Below are positions 11,681 to 24,761 of a stretch of DNA of 64,000 nucleotides, in pieces. Each line of letters starts with the position of its first letter. Position 1 is the stretch's first letter. The translations under genes and the position numbers were made by a program. The stretch is from Astrocystis sublimbata (lineage: Eukaryota > Ascomycota > Sordariomycetes > Xylariales > Xylariaceae), in contig JAJNNY010000030.1 in assembly GCA_022453515.1 (NCBI GenBank), forward strand, positions 124,001-188,000, in the 5' to 3' direction. Below the pieces are notes generated by a model. The model was given only the letters and a program-made list of their open reading frames with translations. It had not been told where the DNA came from and did no database searches.

Positions 11681-14600
11681 ATGCATTTACCGCCAGCGTC
11701 CGACAAGGGCGGCGAGGTCAACATCGTCGACCTGTCCAGGCCCTTTCACGGCCTGGTGCTCTGCTGCACCGATATAGAGGCCGATCTGCGTGTAAGTCGA
11801 CTATGACTCTTCGTCTACACACCTGCTGACCCGAGGCAATGCACCCGTCTAGAGCCAAATCGCACAATGCACCGCCGAGATGGGCGGTCTCCATCGCTAC
11901 GATCTGACCCCCGACGTCACCCACCTCATCGTCGGCAACTACAACACGGCCAAATACCGCCATGTCGCCAAGGAACGTCCTGATATCAAGCCGATGGCCG
12001 CAGGCTGGATTGACGCTGTGCGAAGTCTTTGGATTGAGGATCAGGAGATGGATCTGGCTGCACTCGAAGAACACTGGCAGCTCAAGGTATTCGAGGCGGG
12101 CGGTGGCATCCCCAACAGTCCGAACCCGGCCGAACGCGAGAGACAACCGTTGATCTGCTGCTTGACCGGCTTTGAGGACAGTCAGTCTCATAGCAATGAC
12201 TTCGTGACATGGGCGTAGCTGACGTCCGCAGATAACGTGCGCGCCATGATCGAGGACACGGTCCGAGCGAACGGAGGCGAATACGTCGCCGACCTCTCCC
12301 GCAAAGTCACCCACCTCATCGTCTCCAAGCCCGAGGGCAAGAAGTACAGCGCCGCCTGTAGGTGGGGCATCCGCTGCGTGTCCCTCGAGTGGCTACAAGA
12401 CTCCGCCGACCGCGGCATGATCCTCAGCGAAGACTGCTACGATCCCACCCTCCCCGACGACGAGCGCGGCAAGGGCGCTTGCGTCCCGAAAGACCATCAA
12501 CGAGTCGCTCTTGGCAAGCGGACACGCGATGACGCCGCCGCTGTTGCTGAGGCGGGGAGGAGAAAGCTGAGGAAACGGGCGAGTGTGAAGATGAACAGCC
12601 AAAACAACAACCTATGGGGGGACATCTTAAACCAGTCGGCTGGCGATCTCTCGAGGCCGGATGATGCGCAACGCGAGTCGAGCGTGCCTACTGCTCCTTT
12701 GGTGGTCGCCGACTCCATCACCTCCGCAACAGAAAGCGCTCAACCCGCCGCGCAGCCGGCCGCCACTGTGTCTCTGAGTGACAACAGCTGGCCCGCTCTT
12801 AGAAAGGGTGTGTTCCACGGCTGCCGATTCTTCGTTCATGGCTTCCCGCAGCCAAAGGAGCAGGTCCTCTTCGATTTCCTTACGTCACATAGCGGCCAAC
12901 TATCCTCGACCCTCGAAAATGTGGCATCGCCGTCACATTCCGAATCGTTTGACCGACGTTTCCTACTCGTACCGCAGACGTCTCAACCCGATACCCATCC
13001 TACGCTCCCTGAAGGGGTCCACATCATCACAGAGTTCTTCATCGAGCGCTGCATACACAACAAAACCCTCTACTCACCTACCGAACACGTCTGGGGCCAG
13101 CCGTTTCCACGATTTCCCGTCGATGGATTCGAGAATCTGACCATATGCACAGCTGGTTTCGCCAATGAGCAACTGAATCAAATCGAAAAGACAATCATTC
13201 AATTAGGAGCCAAGTATTCCGAAAAGTTGAACAGACAGGTCTCGCTCCTCGTCTGTCCAGACTTGGCGTCTCTGAGAGAGCAGAAGCGCGATCTGGCCAT
13301 ATACCATAACATCGCCATCATCGACGTCGAGTGGCTGTGGCAATGCATCACGACCGGCTGTCTGGTGCCGTGGGACAGATTCCAGTTCGAGGAATTGCTT
13401 CGCACGGCAGAGACTATCCGTGCTGACCTGCGACGGAGAGAGGAGCAGAAGAGGAAAGCAAGGGGCGAGGAAACGCTAAATAGAACGCGCTCAGAACCTG
13501 TGTTGAGGAATCCGCCTACCGTAAAGCCTCCGGCTGCGAAACTTCCTGCTCCGCGTCGACCACCGGCGCGAGCCGGTTTCGACTTGACTGCATTCTCCAG
13601 CGACCCGCCCGCTGCTGATAGCGCGGAATCACCTCCTCGGAATGAAGAGGCTCACGATTCTTCATACAAAACGGCCCCCACAGACCCCCATCTTCATTCT
13701 AATCCTCAACCCTTCGACGACGCGTTCGCGCCAGAACCGCTATCTGAAACAACAGCAAGCGCATTGAACAGGCCCAAGTCAAGATCAAAATCCAAGTCCG
13801 TCTCGCCGCCAAAAGAGCAGGAGAAATTGCAGGAGCAGGAACCACAAGTCCAACCAGCACCAGCGCCAGAGCCACAAGAAGCGCAACCGCAACCACAACC
13901 ACAATCAGACCGCACCCTCAAACGCTACCCCACTGGAGGCGAAGTAGGCGACTCCGAAGCCGGCGAGGACTCGGACGCCACTACATCACGAAAAGGCAGA
14001 GATGAGGAGAAAGATAAACAAGAAAAGGCAAAAGAGAAAGACGTCGAGGCCGAGCGCAGAAGGGCGAAGGAGCTTGAGCGGCTGGAACTGTCTAAGCGCC
14101 TGAACTCGCTCATGGGCGATGGTCTTGGTTTCGGGAGTGGGAGTGGGACTTCAGCGCAAGAGGGAGGAGGTAATGCGCAGAAACCTCCGGTGAAGAGGAA
14201 ACGACAGATTTTGGGCCGCGCGGCGAGTAATGCCTCTGTTGGGAGCAGTGGGAGCGGGGAGTCTGCTTCTGCTGCTTTGTCGGGGGGGTTGAGTACTGCT
14301 TTGTCTGGTAATCACGGTCATCAGAATGAGAGAAAGAATACCAAGAGTGGTGGTGGTGGTGGTGGTAGTGGTGGTGGTGGGCAAAGACAGTTGCAATCTG
14401 CCACTTCTATGACCATCTCCGCGGCTTCAGCAGGTTCTGATCTCGACAAACTCCTCGAAGCTAATGGAGACGCCGAGGGTGTGGGTAACGAGACCCTGCC
14501 GCCTTCGACGCAGCTCGGCTACGAAGATCCGGACGCGAATAAACATCGCCAGGTTTTGATGGGGAAGATGTTGGGGGGTGGTGGTGGTGTTAAGGGTGGG

Positions 14601-14765
14601 AGTGGGACTGGGGTTGAAGGGGAGGGAAAGGGGCTGGAGAAGCTGAGGCTTGCGGACTTGGTGGATGGTGTTGCCAGGGAAAAGGAATTGGAGAGAGAAA
14701 GAGAGGCGGGGTCTACTGCTGCTGGTGCTGGCAAGCGACGGACGACGAGGCGGCAAGGGAGGTAG
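11681..14765 (+). CDS. DPB11: DNA replication/checkpoint protein Dpb11/Rad4 (TopBP1 family)
   Basis: Three exons, 11681-11791, 11853-12180 and 12232-14765, giving 990 aa. The family is a scaffold that binds phosphorylated Sld3 and Sld2 at replication origins and activates the checkpoint kinase. Four BRCT domains are visible: BRCT1 about residues 8-95 (GLVLCCTDIEADLR, DVTHLIVGNYNTAKY), BRCT2 about 135-215 (CLTGFED, KVTHLIVSKPEGKKY, WGIRCVSLEWL), BRCT3 about 337-430 and BRCT4 about 443-528 (DVEWLWQCITTG). BRCT1-2 closely follow the fission yeast Rad4/Cut5 pattern, which also fixes the first intron. The C-terminal half is disordered: Pro/Gln-rich, an acidic-basic coiled stretch (EEKDKQEKAKEKD), then Gly/Ser-rich. 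Start at 11681 is the first Met before BRCT1; longer N-termini are open back to 11483. The minus-strand frame 11718-12314 is a shadow. Confidence 0.92.
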
Positions 14766-16050
14766 GAAGGAAGTAGGAAGGAACTTGGCGTGTAGCAGGC
14801 TGGGAGGGTACGAGATGATGTTGGTGTTGATGTTACAATTGGCTCCCTGCGTTGAATTCGGCTTCGGCTTCGTTGTCAATATCTAGGTTTGCCTGCGTTG
14901 GCGTTGGCGTTTATTTGCTTTAGCTATTGATGTGTGTATTGGGTTGGGTTGGTAAGGCAACGGAATGGCGCGATACAGGACAGGACAAGGCAAGGCAAGT
15001 TAAGTCAACTCAAGTCGAAGTCAGCAAAGTCAGTAAAGGAAGGCATATGAAATGAAATGAAAGCATGCAATTCATGGATTACGTACTATTTTGCTCAATT
15101 CTATATAGACACACACTGACACAGACAGTCAGGAAGTCAGAAAGTTTTAGGCAATGAGATAGATATAACGAAGAAATGAAATGAAATAAGCTGGAATAAC
15201 ATAAAATAAGAAAATTAAGTGAAATGCATAGATAGGTGTAACATGAGGTAAATAAATAGAATGAATGAGATAGAATAGTAGTCAATCAAAATGGGATACG
15301 GAATACGCTATTATTACGGAAGACACTGATATGCCTTGCCTGTGCTTGTGATTGGCAATATCTGTCTCTGGCGTAATTTCACGAATGCGGGGTTTTGGTT
15401 CCATCAAAGCTCACTTCCACTGCACACGCAGGCAGATATCCCACATCATAGTTACTTGCTCACTCACTCACCCATATTTGATAATGGGAGTTTCGTAAGG
15501 TAGGTAGGTATATACATTCAGAGGCATTCACCCAACTCCTATTCATGTGACAACTCTTCCACTAATATCCATGTTCATGTGCTGATTGCTACCTACCCAC
15601 TTCCCCCCTCCCACTTACCTGCCTCACTTACCCGCCTCACTCACTCAATCACTCATCCACTTGCTGTAATCCTCACTCATCCAGACTTTCACCCCTACAT
15701 TCACACAACATGTCCCAAATCAAGATCAAAATCAAAATCAAAGAAAAATATCAATAAAACGCAAAGCTAATAAATTGCGCGACATACGCTATGGGGTATC
15801 CAATTTCATCTTACATCTTATCTTTTATCTCACATCATGCACCGTCCCGATCCAACATCCAGCATCTAACATCCGTACACACACCAGGTATCAAGCATCG
15901 GGTATAAGGTATCATCTAGTAAATATCCGCTCAGAACCCCCAAAGGCAACGATAAATAATAATACCAACCTCCCAACCCAAACAAAAGAGAGATAAACAC
16001 AAGCGCTAACTCGACCTCTTATACCAGGAGATCATGTGTCATTCCTTCTC
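14766..16050. other. Intergenic, simple-sequence rich
   Basis: Spacer between convergent genes, so mostly 3' flanks. About 14970-15270 is rich in short purine repeats (AGGCAAG, GAAAT units). 15500-15515 is GGTA-repeat. 15720-15760 is AATCAA-repeat. No gene supported. Confidence 0.5.
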
Positions 16051-18738
16051 CTACAACCCCGCCGCAGCCTCCGTCAGCACACTCAACAAGCTAGCGGCGG
16101 CGCCCCCAATCCCAACAGCACGAAGCGTCTCGCTTCGCGCTTTCCTGCGAGCTCTTTCTTTATCCTTGTCCTTGTCTCTGTCCCGGTCACGCTCGCGGTC
16201 TCGGTCGCGATAGCCATGTTGTTCGTCACGATCGCCACGACGACCACCGGAAGAGGCGCCGTTAGGGTGGTATCTCGCGCTCGCGCCACCATTGCCGTTC
16301 TGGTGTCGATGGTCTCGGGCATCCCGCTCATAGTCTCGTTCGCGGTCGCGGTCCGTGTAACGATCTCGATCTGATCGATACCGCCTATCTCGCTCTCTGT
16401 CCCTGTCCCTGTCCCTGTCCCTATCTCTATCGCGTAGTCGAGCCTTATCCCTATCCCGGTCCCTGTAGTCTCTCTCATTCGTAGACTCCCTTCGACCGCT
16501 ATTTCGTCGTCCGAGGCTCCGTGGCATGGATCCAAGTGTCTTCTCATCCAAGACCTTCGGTTCCGGATCGAATCGAACGTGCGGGTCGTCATTCTTGTTC
16601 TTCAGGATCGACTTAGGCTTCACAGTAGCTGCAGGACTGGCTTTCTCCCCAGTCTTAGTTTCCTCGATCGGCGATGGCACGATAAATGGGTAGGACTTAG
16701 TACCCTTCTCACCAACAACACTCTCGTCGATAGATCCTCCTCGCTTTGGTTCGCTGCGAGTTCCGGAGTTGGGGAACTGCGAAGGATATGAGTGTGGGGG
16801 AGGGGGTTTTGAGCTTGGGTAATGGCCATATATGGCGCTACCGTTGGAAGAGTTGGAGTATCTTTCGTCTTCGCTGGAATCCCACAAATCGCCAGTGGAG
16901 CTGGCGGTGCTGTTCTCGCGATCGCGACCGCCAGGGTTGATGACGTACCCCGGTTCTCCGTTCTCGTTAGGCTGGCCCTCGATGACGTCCCAGTTCTTAT
17001 ACTTATCAGGATGGTATCTATCCTCCGGCCTCCTCTCCTTTCTATCTGGTCTACTCTGCCTTGCCGCTCTCAGTCGCTCGTCGCGTACCTCTTTACTCTT
17101 TCTTGCTAGTTCAGTGATGTCTTCCTTCGTCAATTCGCCAAGCACGGCCACGAAATCCGGTCGCGCTTCGTAGCGAAGACCTTCTTTTGCAATGACCTCG
17201 GGTGATACTAGGCTTCTGCGAATTCGTGTCCACTTCGCGTCCAGTGGGATTTCATGACCTTGGCTGTCAGGCCCTAGACGTGCAAATCGCCGACTGGCCA
17301 CTTCTGGTGGGTGGAGTGGCGGAGGCAGAGCAGCACGTTCTCCAACAAGAGAGGGTGCAGACATTGAATTAGAGCGAATAGGTGGGGAGCTCCGGTCGCC
17401 AGCAAATGGCGGCGGTGGTAGCGAAGGGATGCATCTGGGCGGCGCATCATGTTCGTACCCGTATTGCTGCTCGTCAATAGCGTAATCCTGATCAGGAGCT
17501 GGTAGTAGTGCTGGCTGTGAGGAGGAAGGCAGATATCTCTGAGAGTGAGGGCCAGAGGTTACGTAGTTGCCGTTTGCGGGCGGAGAAGCATATGCCAAGT
17601 GGGCATTGTCCATAGCGACCGTCATGTCAGCCATCTGCCTGTCTATGTCCATGATTTGTTTGGTAGATATCAGAGCCATGGAGTCCACAGACGATGTGTC
17701 TTGGTCGTCTGACGCATTATGGTCGTATGAAAGGCCAGTACCATGGCTGGAGAGTTGAGGGGGCGGGTAATCGTCGTATCGTAATCGCTCCATCTTCACG
17801 GACGGAAAGAACTTCTCGTTGTTGAAATCAGGGCTAAAAGGGTCCTCATCATCAGCTGGATAAGGCTGGGCGCTGTGGTGGTCCGGTGGTGGAGAATGTC
17901 CTTCAAGGAATCCTCTGACGGAAGGTGCGCTGCCGCCATATCTCATGACTTGTTCATCGACTCCACGGATATAGGCTCGTAGGACGTCCTAGGTTATCTG
18001 TCAGGCAGCGGTTCACTCTATCTACGCTAGGGCCGCACTCACTTGGTTGTTACGCAAGACATCCTTCGAAAAGCCCTCCTCCTCCAGCGCGTCCCTGAAC
18101 TGCTCCCACAGGTGATCTTCATTGTCGTTCAATCCGACCTCTTTGCGCTGACAGAGACGCGACGCTATTGCATCAACCTTGTCCTTGATAACGTCGAGGT
18201 TGATGTTGGTGGTATCCACTGATTGGCGTGTTTTGCTCGGGTTATGTAGCTGGATGGTGTTGAGGAACATATCGATGTTGAGCTTTTGATTGACCAGTTT
18301 GCTGCGTATCAAATCGATCTTGTCAAGCTCCAGGCTGTTCAACATAGTCCAGCCCTTCTCACTGTCATTAACGACAGCATGACGTTCGCCATCCGTACCG
18401 ACACTTGAGCTGTCGGAATTTCCGTCAAAGTATTTCTCCAGAATGGTATCGAGCTGTTTCAATGTGAACTCGCCATCTTCTATGATGGGTGTCAGCTGTC
18501 GGATGTAAACGGCATTGTTGTCGCTATTCAGCAGGGATTCGTGATCCTCGGCCTCGATCTTGAGGTGCTTGAGAACGGTATGTAAATCGCGAACGACGGT
18601 GGAAACGTTCTCGAAATTGGTGCCAGCGTTACGTGCACGTCGATATAACTTGCGAGCAAATACATCGAGATCATCGATGTGGGTTAAGATGGGGGATGGC
18701 GCGCCAGTGGCCTCCTCCTCAAAGGGAAGCGAGGCCAT
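16051..18738 (-). CDS. Large fungal RD-rich protein, DUF8035-like
   Basis: Two exons on the minus strand, 18738-18043 and 17988-16051 (intron 17989-18042, phase 0), giving 877 aa. The start at 18738 has a strong context (CGCCATGG); an in-frame ATG at 18768 would add ten residues. Residues 1-230 are a helical fungal N-terminal region (DDLDVFARKLYRRARNAG, VVRDLHTVLKHLK). The middle is Pro/Ser-rich and disordered. About residues 480-560 form a compact charged block (LDAKWTRIRRSLVSPEVIAK, DFVAVLGELTKEDITELARK) that I believe is the domain catalogued as DUF8035; that name is from memory. Residues about 745-845 are a long Arg-Asp repeat, encoded by CTGTCC repeats, followed by an Ala-rich end. No enzyme motif seen. 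The RD tract suggests a nuclear or RNA-associated role, as inference. Confidence 0.82.
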
Positions 18739-21700
18739 GGCGTGTGTCCTCACAGGATAGGAGACCATCAGAATAGTAGGCGAGATGAACTCGCGACTCG
18801 TATGGGAGCACTGGCCCCGCGAGGGGCAGGGCGAGATGTGTGATAATGAAACTCAACCACCAAGATTGGCTTCACAATTGTCACAGCTCAATAGACCTGG
18901 CCGAAGTAGAAGTCGCGGTGCAAGAGAATGAGAGACACTGAACAGGTGAGCTCAATGGCTATTATCGTATGGAGGGTTGGTGGTTAGTGGTCTCTGCTGA
19001 ACAACGAATGACTGGCTTGGGTCGAAATCCAGGTTGGAAGGAAATCTGCCTCGGCCCAGGCTGTCACTCTTTCCTGTAGCAATGACCGAGTCAGTATTCA
19101 GCCGGGAAGGTGGTGTTTCTTATTGCCAACGTTGATATGATGTGGCGTGTTAGGCGCTGCGGAAACACAGTTGTGACAGTAGCGCAGAGGCGATGCCTGC
19201 ATGCATATTACATAGTATATGCAGGTAGTGCATGTGGCGATCGGGTAGTGGAATTGGGCTGTGAGCAGGCCGGCTGACAAGGTGTGGTGAGAACGAATGA
19301 GAAAAGGGAGGGATTCCTTACATGCCTCGAGCGTGCCAGCAGATTGTTGGAGGCAGCGTATGGTAGGGGCAGACGGCTACTCGATAGGTTCTTGGGGAAA
19401 TCGAAGGCGCCAGCGATGCGAGGTCGGTGTGGTAATGTGTGTTTGTCAGTGATGTATGTCAATCCGAAATGACACAAGCTCGTGTGAATGCGATCGTATG
19501 GCTTTTATGAGTTGTGATGATTAGCGACGTCAACGGGAGCGAAGATGTAACAGTGTACGAGTATTCGTATGTGTTGATTGTCATCGGCAGTGAGGATGAC
19601 CTAATTGGGTGCGAGCTGTGATTTGCGCTGGGGGCTGAAGTCGCAATTCCAAAGCGCAGTGATGCTGGATGAGAGGCGACGAGGAAGAAGCAATATGAAG
19701 ATTCGTGTCATATAGGTCGTAGCATGGGGATATAGGTAAGTACGTACTTACACGAAAACAAGTCAAAGTAGCAGTGAGCGATCGATTTGACTTTGGAAGT
19801 AGAGAGAGGGAAGAAAATTGATCGCAGTCTTTGCCTCGATCAAGACCTCAGGCAACACCTAGCAGTGTTAGTGTGATGGTGGTGGTACCGAATATTGACA
19901 CGAACGCCTCCTGTTGCCGCTGCCGTGTCGAATCCTTCGTGCCCGTACCTAACGCTAGCAACACTAGAAGGCCATGGCACGAAATCGGGTTCCTTCCAGC
20001 TGGGAGGTGTAATCCGTCAAGTGAGGGAGATCAGAAGAGATGTAAGGTACTTGTGTAGTACGCGCCAGGCAACGTTCGCCTCGTGGCTATCAGCGCAAAC
20101 GGCAAAGTGCCCAGGGAGTAGCGATCAGGTGCGTACCTAGTGGGCTGGTGGGCTGGTGGGCTTGTCCTCCCTCTGCCGTCGAGGAAAGGGCACCGTGACG
20201 TAACCGCAGATTGGCTGATTTCATCATTGCTCGCATTCTCTGGTTGCTACGGCAGGCACTGCTCAGGGATCTCCAAGGCCCTCGCCGTTTTGCGACAGCA
20301 CAATACCACCCTAACTCACCTAGCTCAGCACACTAGCCCCCGATGTGACCTAGCCCTTGCGCGCTTACCACGATGGGATTGGCTATAATTGCCTTGGTCT
20401 GTCGTTGCACGTGTGGTCATTCTGCCAAGTAAGGTTAGCACGGCTTTTCGGGGAGTCCCCTACCTATTTCTGTCGCTCGCTTGCCTGCCTCGCCTGCGTA
20501 GGGTTTTTAGTTCATGCAGCATCCATGGCTCAGCAATTGTTTGGTGATACCTACCATCCTACATCCATTTCACCTCATTCTCTTCCACCTGAATCAAGCC
20601 CCCCAGGCAGCCAGGCGAGCCAGGGGACCAGGCACCCAAGTCAGTCTCGTCAGCATGCAATCAATCAATCAAACCTTATGGTTTCACATCCACCGACGAC
20701 ATCGACACATGCACACTCATCGAGGTTGAAGTCCCGAAAGTCCTGAATTCGGGGACCCCGCAATTCCGCCCGTAGCCGGCTCGGTGACGAATGTGTCTTG
20801 TCCTCTCAGTGCGACAACAGAGAAAACCGGCTGTTTACCTGCTCTCGGCATCTAACCATCTTGGGTCCTCGGTGGCTTCATCTGGTCTCGTGTGATGACT
20901 ACATGTATGTATGTATAGTCCTAGCTGGACATTGGTGAAGCTGCGCCACTCCCCATGTCCACAGTCCGATACGCAGGCCCTCAGGCACCGACCTCGCCCA
21001 CTACTGACTGCTATGGACGCAGGATGTGGTGAACTCAGAACGATTAGCAAGCAAGATGCTTTCTCCATTGGTCTGGTCTGGCCTGGTCTGGGTTGGCCTG
21101 GCACTAGGAAATGGCTTGCTTACTCTGTGGGGAAAGTAGATGCATGTCCAGACTCATTCTCTGCCCAGACAGGAAATTCGGAAGAAATCTCACTGGCTGC
21201 GTCCTCCTGCTGCCCTATCACACGCCCTACGCCCAATTCTGCCGCCAGTACATCGACCTACCACTGATGGTCGCATGGATATCACTCTGTCTTGCATGTA
21301 TCTGCATATTCAACCGTCTTGCATGACCCTCGCCTGTCGATTTTTACTCCCTTGGTTTCTAGTTGCAGCTCAGCTTCCACCCCGTTGTTGCCATTAACCC
21401 GGAATTCAGGATTTCAGATGCCACCGATGGAGACTCGACAAATGGCTATGGGACCCTCGGAAAATTTGGTGCGCTCCGCATTGGCGCCTAGATCCCACTA
21501 AAACCCACATGCTGCTGCCCTATTGCCCAAAGCTCTTGAAGCCTTAAACACAATAACACGATTCTCCCGGTGCCGAACCAGGCGCTACAAATTTTCAACA
21601 TGTTACATCTCCTCGTTCTGGGCAAGGGAACGTGGTCCTATCATCGTGACAACCATCTCAGTTGTTTGCTATGAGGCATGGATTCCCTTGTATTCGACTG

Positions 21701-24330
21701 GATCTTGTCTTGGGCTGCAATACACTCCAACCATCGCGCGCGCCTGCGATAAAGCTTGCCGATGAAGCTTGCCGATGAACTTCGCTAACAGGCGGCCCTG
21801 GTGGGTTTGTTGGTCTTCATGACTGAAACGCGTTTGCCGCCTGTGGTATTCAATGAAGATGATCCCTATGGATAGGTAGGCACTGCGTACAGCATGAGAA
21901 ATCGATAGCTGTTGCCATGCAGGATGGGTATGACATGTGCGTCGCAGAAAATTTGCTTCGCCTATCTCGCAGCATCATTGGCAATCTACAAGATACATTT
22001 GCCTCGGCATGGCGGCGAGGTGGTGTGCACACGATTCACAGCATTTGCATATTCAGATGACGAGTAGGGCGCTCACGGCTTCGCAGCAGAGCGCTGACAA
22101 TAGACATCAAGAAGCGGAGGCCTCGAATGTCTCAAGATCAGTAAGTTTCAAAGTTGTGGAAGTGTTCATATGACCGCTTGTGTTTGCAGAGCCTCATCGA
22201 CCTTTGTTCACGGGACTTTAAGTAAGGGATGGCAGTTTAGGGATGAGTTGACATTCGAAAGACTACATGCCAATTGTCACTTAGACAAACTCAAGCAATG
22301 GTCGTTCTGATTGGTAAATATGTTTGCTGAAGAGAAATCAATTTTTGCCTTGAGGTCGCAGGCAGCAACACATCGTCACATGAAGCAAAGGCTAAGCCGG
22401 AAATCACCAAGTGCCTGCAACGGCCACATCGAGGCCCGATTCCTTCCTTCATCAGCTCCGACTGGGCTAACGAAACCTGTGTGCCGAAGCGGCTGAAATC
22501 AATGCCGATTCTGACTGACGTTGCTGAGTACCAACGGGGCGCAACATCTGCATCCCGTTTCGGCTACGCGCAGCTGGAAGCCGAGATCGACTTACTTGTT
22601 ACCACCTCGTAGTTCGCTCATCCCGGTCATACCCATCTACGAGATAAGATGTCGAACACAGGTTGATATTCCCCAAGGGATACCGAACTGCGTAAACCGA
22701 GCCTTATACCGGGCTAGGCAAGTCCTGTCTGATCTGACTGGTGGTGGGTAAGACGAGAGTGACCAAGCTCCTCGATGACATCGCCCGACAAAGCTTGCTC
22801 TGTGTTTGTTTGGGCATGGAAGGGTTGCTCTACCTAGTCCCAGTCCGAGATCTTGCTACCTAGTTGAGCTGTCGGTTGGCGTCATTTGCTTCCCCTCCTG
22901 CGCCCGACTTACCACGTAAACAACTGCTTCGGACAAGGAGACTCTTCTCCATACAAGTTGTGTCACACACAGCAGGACAGCCTATGTCTTCTCCCATGTT
23001 ATGTCTTCGACACTTCCGTGTTAACACAAAACAGCGCAAACCCGTATGACGAACGTGTTTCGTATGCTCTGTGCCGAGGAGATACCGATCCCTAACTATG
23101 GCAGTTGTATGCGTCCGCAGCATACGCAAATAGAACCTTGTGCCCAGCTACATACATACAGAATAACCGCAGAGATGCCGAAAACGTAGTGTTACTCCAT
23201 CTGGTTGCCTTGCTTGTCTCCTGTGCGAGCTGGAAGCGTGAATTGATCATCCCGGTCGAAAGAGTCGGTGGGAATGTGTTCGAGATAAAAACGATAAAGA
23301 CACGAAAACTTCCAGGGTTGTCGTACTTACTTTGTATAACAGGGGATCGCATACTCACTCACTTACCTATTCACTTACCTGCTCATGTAATTACTTACTT
23401 ACTTGCCCTTCTTGCTGACTTATCCCATTTGTCTCACCGCGGAACTTTAGAAGCCCCCGTCTCACTTGCATAAGTAAAGTATGTATTACACATTGAGTCA
23501 CAGTCACACCTCGATGGGTTGGTAGGTAATTGCCTCGCTGCGAATTTCGCTCACCTTGTCGCGAATGTAATGTCGTGCTATCTTGCCTGCTTACTTAGCC
23601 TTATGTCGTGACTGGGACTGTGACTGTGTCGGGTGGGGGTTAAATGCGCGAAATGTTATTAAGAAGTAGGCAGACAGGCTTGTCTATGGCACAGCGCCGT
23701 CGCCTTAATCCTGTGAGGGCTTGGTTTCTGCTGTTGCCTCTTTTGCCTCTTTTACTTTGTGGGAAAAGGGAAGAAGGGACGGGATGTCGAGTTGAGGTAA
23801 TTGGACCGGGACCTGCTTGTACTACACAGGTAGGGAGGTAATTTTACCTACTACCTGCCTGGGGGCATCGAGGTTAGAATTACATATACCTACCTACTTG
23901 ATGCTGGCGATTAGGTATCAAGTTGGTATCTAAGCTATCTACCTATCTATCTAAACTACCTATGAGTGAAATCTCAAGCGTACTAGGTATGAAATAAGTT
24001 ATGTATTGTAGCGATGGGTTTAGTGAATCGCTTTTGCGTACTTGGATATATGGCATGGTTGTTGCGAGGCTGTATTTACTTTCCCGAGTGACCTGCCTGT
24101 TCGGAGTTTTCGGAGTTTTCGGGGGGGGTTTGTATGACTGGACAGACATCTGAGGAAACGTCTGAAGAAAGAGAAAGAAAGGTGAAGTTTGTAAGTGCCA
24201 CAGATATTGGCGAATAGCTAGTGTGTGTGTGTGAGTGGGTGGTTATGGGTGGGTGAGTGAGTTGGAACTTACTTAGCACCTATGGGTAGGTAATGGAATG
24301 GCTTTTTTTCATTCTGTAGCTAGCTAGCTT
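18739..24330. other. 5.6 kb gene-free spacer
   Basis: No gene supported; short random frames on both strands. Structure seen: GGTGGGCT repeated three times at about 20140-20163, a CTGG-rich stretch about 21068-21105, a 13-base tandem duplication (AGCTTGCCGATGA twice) at 21753-21778, CTTAC repeats about 23350-23410, and a TACC/TATC-rich tract about 23880-23960. The first kilobase is the promoter side of the RD-rich gene. A non-coding transcript cannot be excluded. Confidence 0.45.
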
Positions 24331-24400
24331 GGAGGAAAGGAAGAGAAAGGAAGGGGGAGGGAGAGGAAGGGGAGAGGAGGGGAAAAAGAAGGGGAAAGAG
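24331..24400 (+). repeat. 70-base uninterrupted purine tract
   Basis: Every base from 24331 to 24400 is A or G, without a single pyrimidine. It lies about 360 bases past the stop codon of the UTP8-like gene, whose transcript would carry the pyrimidine strand. Such tracts can form triplex DNA. Confidence 0.85.
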
Positions 24401-24761
24401 TTGATTTATGAATAGAAGAGTATGTCTAAGTGAGGAACTGCTTCCTCCCCAAGAAGGTAGGTATGTAGGGAAGTATGGATGATAGTTGAAATGGCAACGT
24501 ATATCACGTGTAGGTAGGTATAGGTATGTCTTGATGTCGATACTGTCATGGAATTTACCTACCTATTCCACATGGTGCAATCGCTTCAGTCGTGAGATGA
24601 CATCAAACAGATATATCCACGATCTCACAGTAATACGTTCTCAAAACTGCCCAATATAAGGTAAATTATATCCTATCCTATCCCTATCCCTACTCCTATG
24701 CACTTCAACAACTAACTCACCAACACCCTCCCCACCCATCTCTCTACTCAATGAGACCAGA

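Noticed and set aside
11718..12314. 198-codon minus-strand frame opposite DPB11
   Set aside because: The plus strand here encodes clear BRCT1-BRCT2 sequence with matching introns; the minus frame is a GC-rich shadow.
23340..23420. Possible CRISPR-like or satellite array (CTTAC repeats)
   Set aside because: Only irregular 4-5 base simple repeats without spacers; this is eukaryotic nuclear DNA.
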